DNA from: Mytilisepta virgata
Lineage: Eukaryota; Mollusca; Bivalvia; Mytilida; Mytilidae
Length of the DNA stretch: 64,000 nt
NCBI GenBank assembly: GCA_028015205.1
Contig: CM051512.1
Span: 10,538,255 to 10,602,254 of the forward strand
Direction: 5' to 3'
The notes beneath the pieces were generated by a model. It saw only the letters and a list, made by a program, of their open reading frames with translations. It made no database searches and was not told where the DNA came from. Positions 38,724 through 48,900 of the stretch are shown piece by piece; within the stretch, counting starts at the first letter, position 1, and each line of letters starts with the position of its first letter. The position numbers and the translations under genes are program-made.

Positions 38724-39245
38724 TGTAACAGTAGAGCATGCTTTTTCTCCAAAAATTACATACCGCACCAACCAGGGATCGAACCCTGAACCTTTGGTTC
38801 AGTAGTCCATCGCTCTACCAATTGAGCTAAAGGAGTACTCCACTAGCACTGCTAATGGAGGGTGGTTATAAACCTGTTACAGTTCTATGACTTCTATATT
38901 AATCAAGCCTGTTACACTTCCCCCATCTCAAGAGTCGTCATATGACGATCTCCAACTTCAACCAATTTACCAACTAGCCTTTTTTGACAACCGTGGGTTT
39001 TTTGTTGGGCACCAATGTAACGTTACAGTAGAGCATGATTTGTCTCCCAAAATTACCTAGCGCATCCTGGGACCTTTGGTTCAGTAGTCCACAGCTCTAC
39101 CAACTGAGCTAAAAGAATACCCCACTAATTAAGCCAATGGAGGGTGGTTATAAGCCTGTTACGGTTCTATAACTTCTATTATTAACCAAGGGAAACCTGT
39201 TACAGTTCTATAACTTCTATTATTAACCAAGGGAAGATTGTTACA
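38724..39245 (-). mobile_element. Older copy of the same miniature LTR element
   Basis: Inverted relative to the trimer. LTRs are at 38724-38916 (193 bp) and 39016-39245 (230 bp, lengthened by a local duplication of about 40 bp containing CTGTTACAGTTCTATAACTT). The interior is 38917-39015 (99 bp). In element sense the primer site reads TGGTGCCCAAC and the tract before the downstream LTR is GAGATGGGGGAAG. ATAT flanks both ends (38720-38723, 39246-39249). Divergence between LTRs shows it is older than the trimer. Confidence 0.82.
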
Positions 39246-39249
39246 ATAT

Positions 39250-39986
39250 TAACGATCATAACAAACAAAAATTGTTGGGCGAAATTAGTTTCCTGGCACA
39301 AAAACACGTCAATGTAAATTTATACATGCATATAGACTCAAGACCTACATCTATGGCAAGGTTGACAAATGCTTGGCTGCTTTCAGTGCAGACTGCAGTC
39401 CCAGGTGGTAAATCATGAAATATTCATTTATGTCGGTTTTTGGGATACAAGAAATATGGGAAAATAGCTAAGTTAAATCTTCATCTTATCGTTACCAAAT
39501 GACATACTGTTTATTCCATTTCCGTTGATGAATTACGTAATCTTCTTTGTTTGTGTTTGTTGACAGATTCTGGCAGCTTTTGTCAACATTACGTGTGCTC
39601 GTTTGGTGTCCACGATCCAAGAATCATTCCTATAAGCATAATTAAGTAACTTATCTTTGAATACTGTTGCGAATAGACAAATAAAAGATATTTACTGACT
39701 GATCTGATTTATTATTAAAAACTGCATTACACCGATTTATTATTTTGTTGTGTTATTTTGATCGAACAAATTCTACAAATCAAACAGACTTTTACCGGAA
39801 GTGTATATTAAACTGATTTATTCCGGACACCATTCCGAAAAATGGATCTCTTTTGTGCTGGATGAAAAAGCTTATTTTTATCCGTCACACTGAAAAATAA
39901 GCTTCATAGGTCTGTGTACAACATTAACTGATTAAAAACATTGAACAAAAAATTATAGCTCTTATGGTAGTATAAAAAGCTTGATG
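39250..39986. promoter_or_regulatory. Candidate promoter region between the two genes
   Basis: A repeat-free strip holding a palindromic bZIP-like ATTACGTAAT (39532-39541) and an ETS-like ACCGGAAGTG (39794-39803). It sits between divergent genes whose first exons are not seen. No TATA box or transcription start can be fixed from sequence alone. Confidence 0.25.
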
Positions 39987-39990
39987 CAGT

Positions 39991-40796
39991 TGTAACGGGC
40001 TTCCCTTGATTAATATAGAGGTTATAGAACCGTAACAGGTTTATAACCACCCTCCATTAGCTGCGCTAGTGGAGTACTCCTTTAGCTCAGTTGGTAGAGC
40101 GGTGGACTACTGAACCAAAGGTTCCGGGTTCGATCCCCGGTTGGTGCGGTAGGAAATTTTGGGAGACAAATCATGCTCTACTGTTACATTGGCGCCCAAC
40201 TAAAAAACCCACGGTTGTCAAAAAGGGCTAGTTGGCAAAAGGGTTGAAGTTCGATATCGTCATCGTAGGACGATGACTCTTGAGGTGGGGGAAGTGTAAC
40301 GGGCTTCCCTTGATTAATATAGAGGTTATAGAACCGTAACAGGTTTATAACCACCCTCCATTAGCTGCGCTAGTGGAGTACTCCTTTAGCTCAGTTGGTA
40401 GAGCGGTGGACTACTGAACCAAAGGTTCCGGGTTCGATCCCCGGTTGGTGCGGTAGGAAATTTTGGGAGACAAATCATGCTCTACTGTTACATTGGCGCC
40501 CAACTAAAAAACCCACGGTTGTCAAAAAGGGCTAGTTGGCAAAAGGGTTGAAGTTCGATATCGTCATCGTAGGACGATGACTCTTGAGGTGGGGGAAGTG
40601 TAACGGGCTTCCCTTGATTAATATAGAGGTTATAGAACCGTAACAGGTTTATAACCACCCTCCATTAGCTGCGCTAGTGGAGTACTCCTTTAGCTCAGTT
40701 GGTAGAGCGGTGGACTACTGAACCAAAGGTTCCGGGTTCGATCCCCGGTTGGTGCGGTAGGAAATTTTGGGAGTCAAATCATGCTCTACTGTTACA
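39991..40796 (+). mobile_element. Miniature LTR retroelement, trimeric (LTR-int-LTR-int-LTR)
   Basis: Three LTRs of 198 bp (39991-40188, 40295-40492, 40599-40796) are separated by two 106-bp interiors. LTRs start TGTAAC and end GTTACA. Right after each of the first two LTRs is TGGCGCCCAAC, which matches 11 nt complementary to the 3' end of Lys-tRNA (primer-binding site). Each interior ends in the polypurine tract GAGGTGGGGGAAG directly before the next LTR. CAGT flanks the whole array on both sides (39987-39990, 40797-40800), a 4-bp target duplication. LTR1 and LTR2 look identical, and LTR3 has an A-to-T change near its end. No coding capacity: this is a TRIM-type non-autonomous element. Confidence 0.88.
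40076..40147 (+). other. tRNA-like sequence inside LTR (A and B boxes)
   Basis: Contains a perfect internal Pol III A box, TAGCTCAGTTGG (40083-40094), and B box, GGTTCGATCCC (40127-40137), with a paired T arm. The would-be acceptor arms (ACTCCTT and TTGGTGC) pair poorly and the anticodon stem is mismatched, so it is not called as a working tRNA. The same sequence recurs at 40380-40451 and 40684-40755, and in the older copy on the minus strand around 38760-38835 and 39060-39120. Confidence 0.8.
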
Positions 40797-41147
40797 CAGT
40801 AAATCAACATAGATATTGCCCATTAATGAGCTGTACAATCATGTGGAATTTTAAAAAGACAATTGATTTCATATTGATTACATTAATTAGTTTAACAAAG
40901 AAATAAAGAAGCATATAAAAAACACAAACAGTACATCAACATATACATGTATGTTAAAAAAGTTCAAAACGTAAAAATTGATTTGAAATCTTTAATCTAC
41001 AGCAAATTAAAATATAAATATAATTTGGTATGGAGTTCAGGGCCTGTACCATAAAAGTTGAGAATATTCTTAAGCCTGAGAATATTCTTAAATATCAGAA
41101 TACTCGAATGTGATTGGCTGAGAATGGGAATTTGAGTAAAATTTTCT

Positions 41148-41515
41148 TTGCTCAGCAAAAATAGTTCGCGCCCAGGCCTGGAATTTTTGATGACAGAAAA
41201 AATAAACAGGGACAGGAACTGTATATGTTATATGATCCCTGAGTGGGTTAATAAATTAAGAACTTACAGACTATTTAAAGATAATATTTCCTTAGAAAAA
41301 TATTTACAAATATTAAATGAGGATGAAAGGCGAGTACTTACTAAATTCTGAGTAAGTGCTCACAATCTAGAAATCGAAAAAGGAAGATGCATGCATTAGG
41401 AGTAAAAAAAAAGAAGATAGAATTTGTAAATTTTTTACACTGCGGTTGAAGAGGAAAATCCATTTTCTTCTTCAGTGTCCTGTTTTAGAAAACAAGAGAA
41501 CCCAAAGTATCAATA
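41148..41515 (+). pseudogene. Non-LTR retrotransposon C-terminal fragment
   Basis: TYRLFKDNISLEKYLQILNE, then RRVLTKF, then after a stop VSAHNLEIEKGR, and a broken Cys-rich tail correspond to the C-terminal end of Jockey/CR1-like RT proteins. Stops and frameshifts show decay. A SINE remnant (41520-41667) abuts it. Confidence 0.7.
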
Positions 41516-41519
41516 ATAT

Positions 41520-41667
41520 TGTTTGTTTGTTTGTTTAGTTGGGGTTTAACGCCGTTTTCAGCGCATTTGGCTATTTCGCGGCGGCCAGTTCTTATTGGTG
41601 GAGGAAGCCGGAGTACCCGGAGAGAACCACCGACCTTCGGTAGGAAAATTGGCAATCCTTGTCAATT
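41520..41667 (-). mobile_element. SINE family 1, truncated (tRNA head missing)
   Basis: Retains the GTTTGTTTGTTTAGTTGGGG tail and the body through GGCAATCCTTGTCAATT, then stops before the tRNA-like part. Confidence 0.8.
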
Positions 41668-43117
41668 AATCAATGAATAAAAATTTCAGTAATCTGTCAA
41701 ATAAATCCAAATTGATATGATTGATGTCATCAGTAGATAATTTTATAATTAAGACTAGTTCAATTCCATGTTCTTTATTTAAAGAAAAAGATTTAGCTCT
41801 CAAAAGAAATTAAGATTGAATTAAAAAAATTTAAAAAAAATAAATACTAAAATATTAATAATGTAATAAAATACTGATCAAAGAAATACTATGTATACTA
41901 TAACTGTACTGGTAGTTCTCTCATACCAATAAAATAAAAATAGTCCATGTATTATTACACCATCTACAAGTAATTTCTTGAAAATATGTATGATTAATTA
42001 TTAATTTTTTATTACTGGATTTATTCATTTGTAATATTGTCCTAATGTCCTTGCTGTAAAACCAATCGAACCAATCAATATGAAATCAAATGTATGTACA
42101 ATATTGGGCATCATGATTGATTAACAATAATTTTTTTTTTATTGTATTGTATTGTACTATATGTCCAGAAGAGGACAAATATACCTAAGGTGCAAACCAA
42201 AAAATGCAATCCATTAGACAGACAAACCCGGGAAGACAAATGAACTACCACAAGCACAACGAATAAACACAGAACACTAAACAACAATGAACAACACGAA
42301 CTCCTATAAAAACCAGGAATGATCTCAGGTGCCCAGGAAGGGTAAGGAGTTCCTGCTCCATATACGGCACCTGTCGTGAAGTTCAACAAAGTCAATCCGG
42401 TGGTAGTCACAAATCGGTGGAGGACAGTGGGAACAGGTCCAGCATCATCTTATGATATTGGAACACTTTAACGGTCAATCAATTTGTGATGCAACCGTAA
42501 AATTTCCTAAGTGATGACATCAACTTATCCTTTATAAAACCCTGGTTAAGAAGCTTTTGTGACAGCAGTAATCCTCTTTGTCGAAAGTCATGGTACCTAT
42601 AAACGAATGCCCTGGAACATCGGATAAGCTGAAGCGGACTTTGATTTATCTGTAGTATACTTAATTTGAAACGCAGAAATGTGTGCACAGAATCAACTAT
42701 CTGCACTTGTTACCCTTATTAGGGTATAGTAACTGGTTGTTACAAGGTTACATATAATTATACATAATCACCATTTGTCTGGCATAGAAGTTGTAACAGC
42801 ATGCTAATAGACGTTTGCGTGTATTAATCAGATTAGCTATAAATCATGAATAAAATATTATTACATGGAAAAGGAATACTAAATATAATTTTTAAGTTGA
42901 AAAACATTAATACATTTTTACTTATATACAAAAATTTTATCTCTACCTGATGACATCCCTACCAAAAGTGAAAGTGAAAGTAGAAGAATTGATTGCTTGA
43001 ATTTCCATTGCAAATTACTGATTTTGAATTATAATCGATCATTGGGACATCACTAACATCCACATATGTAATGATGTATGAAATTGTTGAGACATATCAT
43101 ACCATCGTTTATTGTAA

Positions 43118-43381
43118 GGGAGCAACCATTTGATTTTTAGGATGGGGGGGGGCTAGGATCAAATGTTTAATCCTGCCTAATTTTTGTCGAAAATTTGGTC
43201 CTGGATTTTTTTTCAGCTGTTTTGTAACCTAAATTTTTATTTTCATTTAAACCCCAAGAATTCCTGATTTACTCAGGTCCTGCATTGTTTTTTCACACCT
43301 GAAGTGATCTTGCCTTTTTATTTTGTCAACTTTCTGGTCCTGCAGGTCCCCATCCCCTATACAAATCAAATGGTTGCTCCC
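43118..43381. mobile_element. PIF/Harbinger-like MITE with TAA target duplication
   Basis: Ends GGGAGCAACCATTTGAT and ATCAAATGGTTGCTCCC are inverted repeats, with TAA immediately outside both (43115-43117, 43382-43384). TWA target sites are typical of Harbinger transposition. No coding capacity. Confidence 0.82.
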
Positions 43382-43885
43382 TAAAGTAATTTGCTGTTCA
43401 GAGAGAGTTTAACTTTGTAACTATTCCTGTGTTATTGTTAAAAAAAGAATAAATATATAATACTTATTTATTATAATTACACCTCTTGTATTTCTTGTCC
43501 ATTGAAATGTGTGTGTCAAAATTTACCCGAGGCCCCCCTCCCCCTATAAATATCAAATGGTTGCTCCCTAAAGTAATCTGCCGTTCAGAGAGAGTTTAAT
43601 TTTGTAACTATTCCTGTGTTATTGTTAAAAAAAGAATAAATATATAATACTTATTTATTATAATTACACCTCTTGTATTTCTTGTCTATTGAAATGTGTG
43701 TGTCAAAATTTACCCGAGGCCCCCCTCCCCCTATAAAAATCAAATGGTTGCTCCCTAAAGTAATCTGCCGTTCAGAGAGAGTTTAACTTTGTAACTATTC
43801 CTGTGTTATTGTTAAAAAAAGAATAAATATATAATACTTATTTATTATAATTACACCTCTTGTATTACTTGTCCAATAAAATGTG
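43372..43885 (+). repeat. 187-bp tandem array derived from MITE right end
   Basis: GGTTGCTCCCTAAAGTAAT starts at 43372, 43559 and 43746 (exact 187-bp period), covering the MITE right terminus plus downstream flank. The third copy is incomplete. Units are almost identical. Confidence 0.92.
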
Positions 43886-43930
43886 TATGCAACTGGTGGG
43901 ACAATATGAACCTCTGTCTCCATATACATA

Positions 43931-44271
43931 TGAACCGCCTCGATGGCAGAAGGTTGCAGGTTTGATCCCCTTCGGGGTCAAACCAAAGACATTAAAATTG
44001 GTATTTGCTGCTTCTCCGCTCGTACTGTAGGAGTAAGAGCAAAGATCGACTGGTCGGCTTAGAGTCAGTACAATGTGTCCGAGTGGGGTGATATGTCTTC
44101 TTGCGGACAGTTACCTCGTGAGCTAGCACATTAAAAATCCCGTTAGCGTGTCGATCTAGTACAAAGCAGGGATCATATTCATTGTCATATCAATATGTTC
44201 TTGTCTTGATATGTACCTGGTTGTCACTGGACGTTAAACAGTATTCATCCATCCATCCATCCATCCATCTA
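43931..44271 (+). mobile_element. tRNA-derived SINE, family 2
   Basis: From the B-box-like GCAGGTTTGATCCCC through ACATTAAAATTGGTATTTGC to a (CCAT)n tail. The best-preserved plus-strand copy. Confidence 0.8.
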
Positions 44272-44921
44272 CATATGTATAGGATTTGATTTCACTTGGA
44301 ATTCCTGGTTTTTCACCACGCTCAATGTAATAATTGGATGTATTTAACTTATTGTATAAAAATAAAGTTTATTTACATGAAATGCTTCAAATAAATGAGT
44401 ACATTTTTTGTAGTACATTCAGAGTAATAATAACAAAAATATTGTGTTATCCATGTGATACACCAAAATACATGTACATGCATGTCCCAAGGTTAGAACA
44501 CATATTCCTTCAGCATGTTCAGGATGTTGATTATGCTTTCTCAAATTGGAACATATTTTGGCATATTACATGCATAACACAATATTTATACAAATACATG
44601 TACTTAACTTTTTTGCTAAGTTTAGTTTAGTTATGCAAATTCAAATTATTCATGTAACTTCATTACAAATATATGATAATTCTGGTCATGTGACTCTGAT
44701 TCCACACATTAAGTTAGTACATTTGTCATTTCTTTTAATTATAATTAATTTGTTTCCAGAATTTTTGTCTTTACAAATAATTATGAAGACATGGAAATTT
44801 TTTCAGTTGAGGACAAATATATTTTAAAAGGTCCCACAAAGAGAAGCTTGATACCCAGTGATGTGTAGGACCTTACTAAGAAAAGATATATAGAAACCTC
44901 TGCTTTTAGTATAGAATAGTG

Positions 44922-45939
44922 ATGGCATTGAGAGATTCCTCAAAGTTTGAGTGTAGTGGAAAGATTAAGTGTACAGAAAATAGATTAACTGTGAAAGATT
45001 CTGAATGGAAGTATACAGATATTGGAAAAATAATGGTCTTTCTAGTCAATGGAATATGGAATTTACATGTACTGTATAATACAGAATATAGGAAAGCAAC
45101 AAAGAAAACTTTTGAGGTTGGTATTTTGATTCTATACAGTTCTCGCTTTTTATCACAGATTGCCTGATATCTCATACAGCAGATATCTAGGTTTCAAGAT
45201 ATAATTTTGAAACTTTTATCAAAGAGCAGATATCTGTAGGTTTCAAGATATAATTTTGCACAATACATGTACAAAATTGTATTTACTTGAATAATTTTAT
45301 GTAACTTTGATAATCTGATATCTTGAAAATCCTTTTATCACATATTTCTAACTGTTCAGAAATATAGGTCAGTTTCCAGTTTTAGCCCCCCAAACTTTTC
45401 TGACTTTAATATATATTATGATAATTTTTTGTGTAAAACATTACTACGGGTAGTTATTTATTGAATTTTTCAATCCTCGGACAATATAAAATCTACATCA
45501 AATTAATTTTTGGGTGAAGTTTTTCATTGCGAGATCCATGGTTGATTATAGCGTTTTCAAAGATATTTTACTAAGATTTAGTATCAAGTCAGTTGAAAAA
45601 CCAGCAAATAACAACTCTAGAATTTCTGTTAGATAAAACACTTACTGCATATAATTAGCTATTTTAATTAACAGTATATTAATATGGAAAAATACATATG
45701 TTTATAAACATGTAGTCATATTTGTATCGGATTTTAACCCTTCTTGTGGAATATTTGTACATTTCAGCTACAACCCGGAGTCCTGAAGAATGTTTTATGT
45801 ACATCCTATCTGATCATAGAATTATGTCCACGTCTAAAACCTTCACTTACCATACATTTAAAGCCAGTCACAATAGAAGATGTAGGAAATCTTCATAAAC
45901 TACATAAAAAGCTATTGGGTATACAGTCATCTTTTGATG
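44922..45939 (+). CDS. TRIM-like gene exons 1-2: PH-like (RanBD/WH1-like) segment
   Basis: Exons 44922-45116 and 45768-45939 give residues 1-122. SGKIKC, LTVKDSEWKYTDIGKIMVFL, WNLHVLYNT, a strand-rich block ending LTIHLKPV, and a closing helix (TIEDVGNLHKLHKKLLG) follow the strand pattern and the W-x-x-x-x-x-G landmark of Ran-binding or WH1-type PH-like domains. This is a pattern judgement by eye, not a profile hit. Acceptors are CTGCTTTTAG before 44910 and CATTTCAG before 45768; the exon 2 donor is GTAGGT. Confidence 0.6.
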
Positions 45940-48900
45940 GTAGGTTAAAGGTTAATATACACAGTATGATTATCTACAGAGCCCAAGATAATTTTTTGGA
46001 ATCTGGGGGTAAATATTTCCAGGTTTTTATTGTTTGTTTGTTTAGTTTGGGTTTTACACAGTTTTCAGCACATTTTGCTATTTCATGGCGGCCAGTTTTT
46101 ATTGATGGAGGAAGCTGGAGTACCTGTAGAGAACCACCGACCTTTGGTAGGGGAATTGGCAATCCTTGTCAATTAAGATCAGAGTAGAACATACCCTGCC
46201 ACCGATGAGATTCGAACTCACAACCTCAGTGTTGACAGGCTAGTGATCATTAGTAGTCATGGCGAACTACCTAGACCACTCGACCACCGAGGCCTCTCCA
46301 GGTTTTTAAGTAAGATGAGTATTTAACCTCCAAACAGCAGGACAAATGGGTAGAATGAAAACCAAAAGAGTAAAATCCATCTTACGTATTACCAAATTGT
46401 ATCATTAACATTTAGTCAAAATGAATGCAGTTTTCATGTGTAGTTGTTTCAGACTGAGCATTACTTTGACGCTCAGAAAATATTTATCAAGCATATATGC
46501 TAATTTTTAATGCGTAAATGATGGTGGTTATCTGGGGCTCTGAATCTACAAGATTTTTCATCATTTTGGACAATTTTGTGTAAAAGATAAATTATATTAA
46601 AAATTTATTATAAATCAATTAGGATTTTATATTGATTGTTCATCTTGTCCTCTGTACATTTAAAATTAAATTGACATCATAAGGAAAATGGTATTGTATG
46701 ACTGCTTTAGGAATGCATCATGATGTCATCATTTGGAACAAAGAAACACATGTATATAAAATTCTTACGCAAACAAAAACATTTATAAATGGTAAATTTT
46801 TCGTACATTTTATTGTTTGTATACAAAACTAAAGCACTTACCTGCTATTGACAGAAATATTTTTACAGCAAATTTTGACCATCTGACATAAATTTATATT
46901 AATGATTTATCAAGTACTTTTCATTTTCATCATGGATAAGTTTATTTTTAAAGTGATGATTAAATATTTAAATAGATTTCCCAGCTTTCATTGCACCACA
47001 TATTTGTTTTTGAAATAATTAACAAATCTACTTTTAGTTCCATACACATGTATGTTTGAATGAAAATTAAAAAAAAAACCTTAAATCTATATTCAGTTTC
47101 TAATATATCAACACTAGCCCAAAATTGATAGTTAAAACTTCCAATTCCAAAAATGTAAAATTTGCCAAAACTAACGATTATCTCCCTTGTGCACAGTTAA
47201 GTCCTAATATGGTTTTGGACCTACCTTATTGAAGCGTTGTGAATGGACGAAATATGCACAAATTGGTATCAAAGAGTTTATTTGTCTTTAGATCACCATA
47301 TAATTAACTATAACCCATGCATACTATATAAATGTAATATGTGTGGTTTCAGTTTTAACCAAACAGTTATTTTCTATTTTAGATGGACAACAAATAAATA
47401 AAGACAAACCTGGACAACAAATAAATAAAGACAAACCTGGACAACAAATAAATAAAGAGAAACCTGGAGTAAGTGAAATACATGATTTATGTACATGTAG
47501 TTTTGTTTTCTCAAAGTTATAGGTAATTTTGTTATCTCAAAGTTGTAGGTAATTTTGTTATCTCATAGTTATAGGTAATTTTGTTATTTCAAAGTTATAG
47601 GTAATTTTGTTATCTCAAAGTTATAGGTAATTTTGTTATTTCAGAGTTGTAGGTAATTTTGTTATCTCATAGTTATAGGTAATTTTGTTATTTCAAAGTT
47701 ATAGATAATTTTGTTATCTCAAAATTATAGGTAATTTTGTTATTTCAAAGTTATAGGTAATTTTGTTATTTCAAAGTTGTAGGTAATTTTGTTATCTCAT
47801 AGTTATAGGTAATTTTGTGATCTCAGAGTTATAGGTAATTTTGTTATCTCAGAGTTGTAGGTAATTTTGTTATCTCAAAATTATAGGTAATTTTGTTATC
47901 TCAAAGTTATAGGTAATTTTGTTATCTCAAAATTATAGGTAATTTTGTTATCTCAAAATTATAGGTAATTTTGTTATCTCAAAGTTATAGATAATTTTGA
48001 GTTATAAAAAGTAAATAAAGTATTTTCTCGGGATAAACAAATAAATTTGAGATATCAGAAATTTCAAGATAAAAGATGTTGGTTCACTATCTCTGTTTCA
48101 GAGATGTTCTTTATGTAGACTCCTACATTAGAAAAGACTGGATTATGTAATGAGACCTTCCTCACATGACATGGTACATATGTAATCTTTTAATAAAAAT
48201 GTGACACTGAATTATTAATATACACCAAACAGTGCTTAAAATATTTTTACCCAAAAGAAGAATTTTAATTGTAAAATTCATATATATACAATACATAGTC
48301 ATTGTTGGAAAATATATAATTTATTTGGAGCTTTATAAACATGAGAAAAGGCGAGCTTTAACGAGTCTTTTTACCATGTTTCGCAGCGAGCCCAAATAAT
48401 TTTATATTTCCGACAATGATTTTGTATTGTCTTTATCCTGCAATCAACTTTAGATGCGTAAAATGATTTAAACTTGCCTTTGAAGTTGAAATCCAGCTGC
48501 AGTGAAAATGTGGGAAGCGCCACGGTGTAATCTGGTACATTTATTACGCTCCTTGCATTCTTCATGTAAGCATGTACCAGTAGATTTTATAAGGTTATTG
48601 ACCTTTTACTACTAAAGTTTATTCTGCACCTGTTATTAGACCGGAAATGGCTTGATAATTCATTGCAGAATAAATATTTTTATTTACAGTCAAGCCAAGG
48701 AAATGGGGTAAGATGTAAATTTTGTGGATATCTGTGTGAAAAAGGCATGACAATTTGTCAGCGATGTGCACGTCCACTTCAGAATGACAGTAATACAAAA
48801 GTAACAGGTAAACATTAGAATAGAGAATGGAAATGGGGAATGTGTCAAAGAGACAACAATCCAACCAAAGAACATAAAACAGCTTAAGGCTACCAATGTG

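Noticed and set aside
40076..40755. Three tandem tRNA genes on the plus strand and two on the minus strand
   Set aside because: Internal promoter boxes are perfect, but acceptor and anticodon stems do not pair, and each copy sits inside an LTR-like repeat.
42110..42440. 99-codon minus-strand frame with hydrophobic segment
   Set aside because: The stretch resembles a dispersed repeat also present near 59230-59480 (AGGTGCCCAGGAAGGGTAAG-like); no coding conservation is visible.
43372..43885. Possible CRISPR-like repeat-spacer array
   Set aside because: Units are adjacent 187-bp tandem copies with no unique spacers, in a eukaryotic context.
45940..46187. Extension of exon 2 of the TRIM-like gene to a longer open frame
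   Set aside because: It passes a good donor (GTAGGT) and runs into a SINE with clear target duplications.
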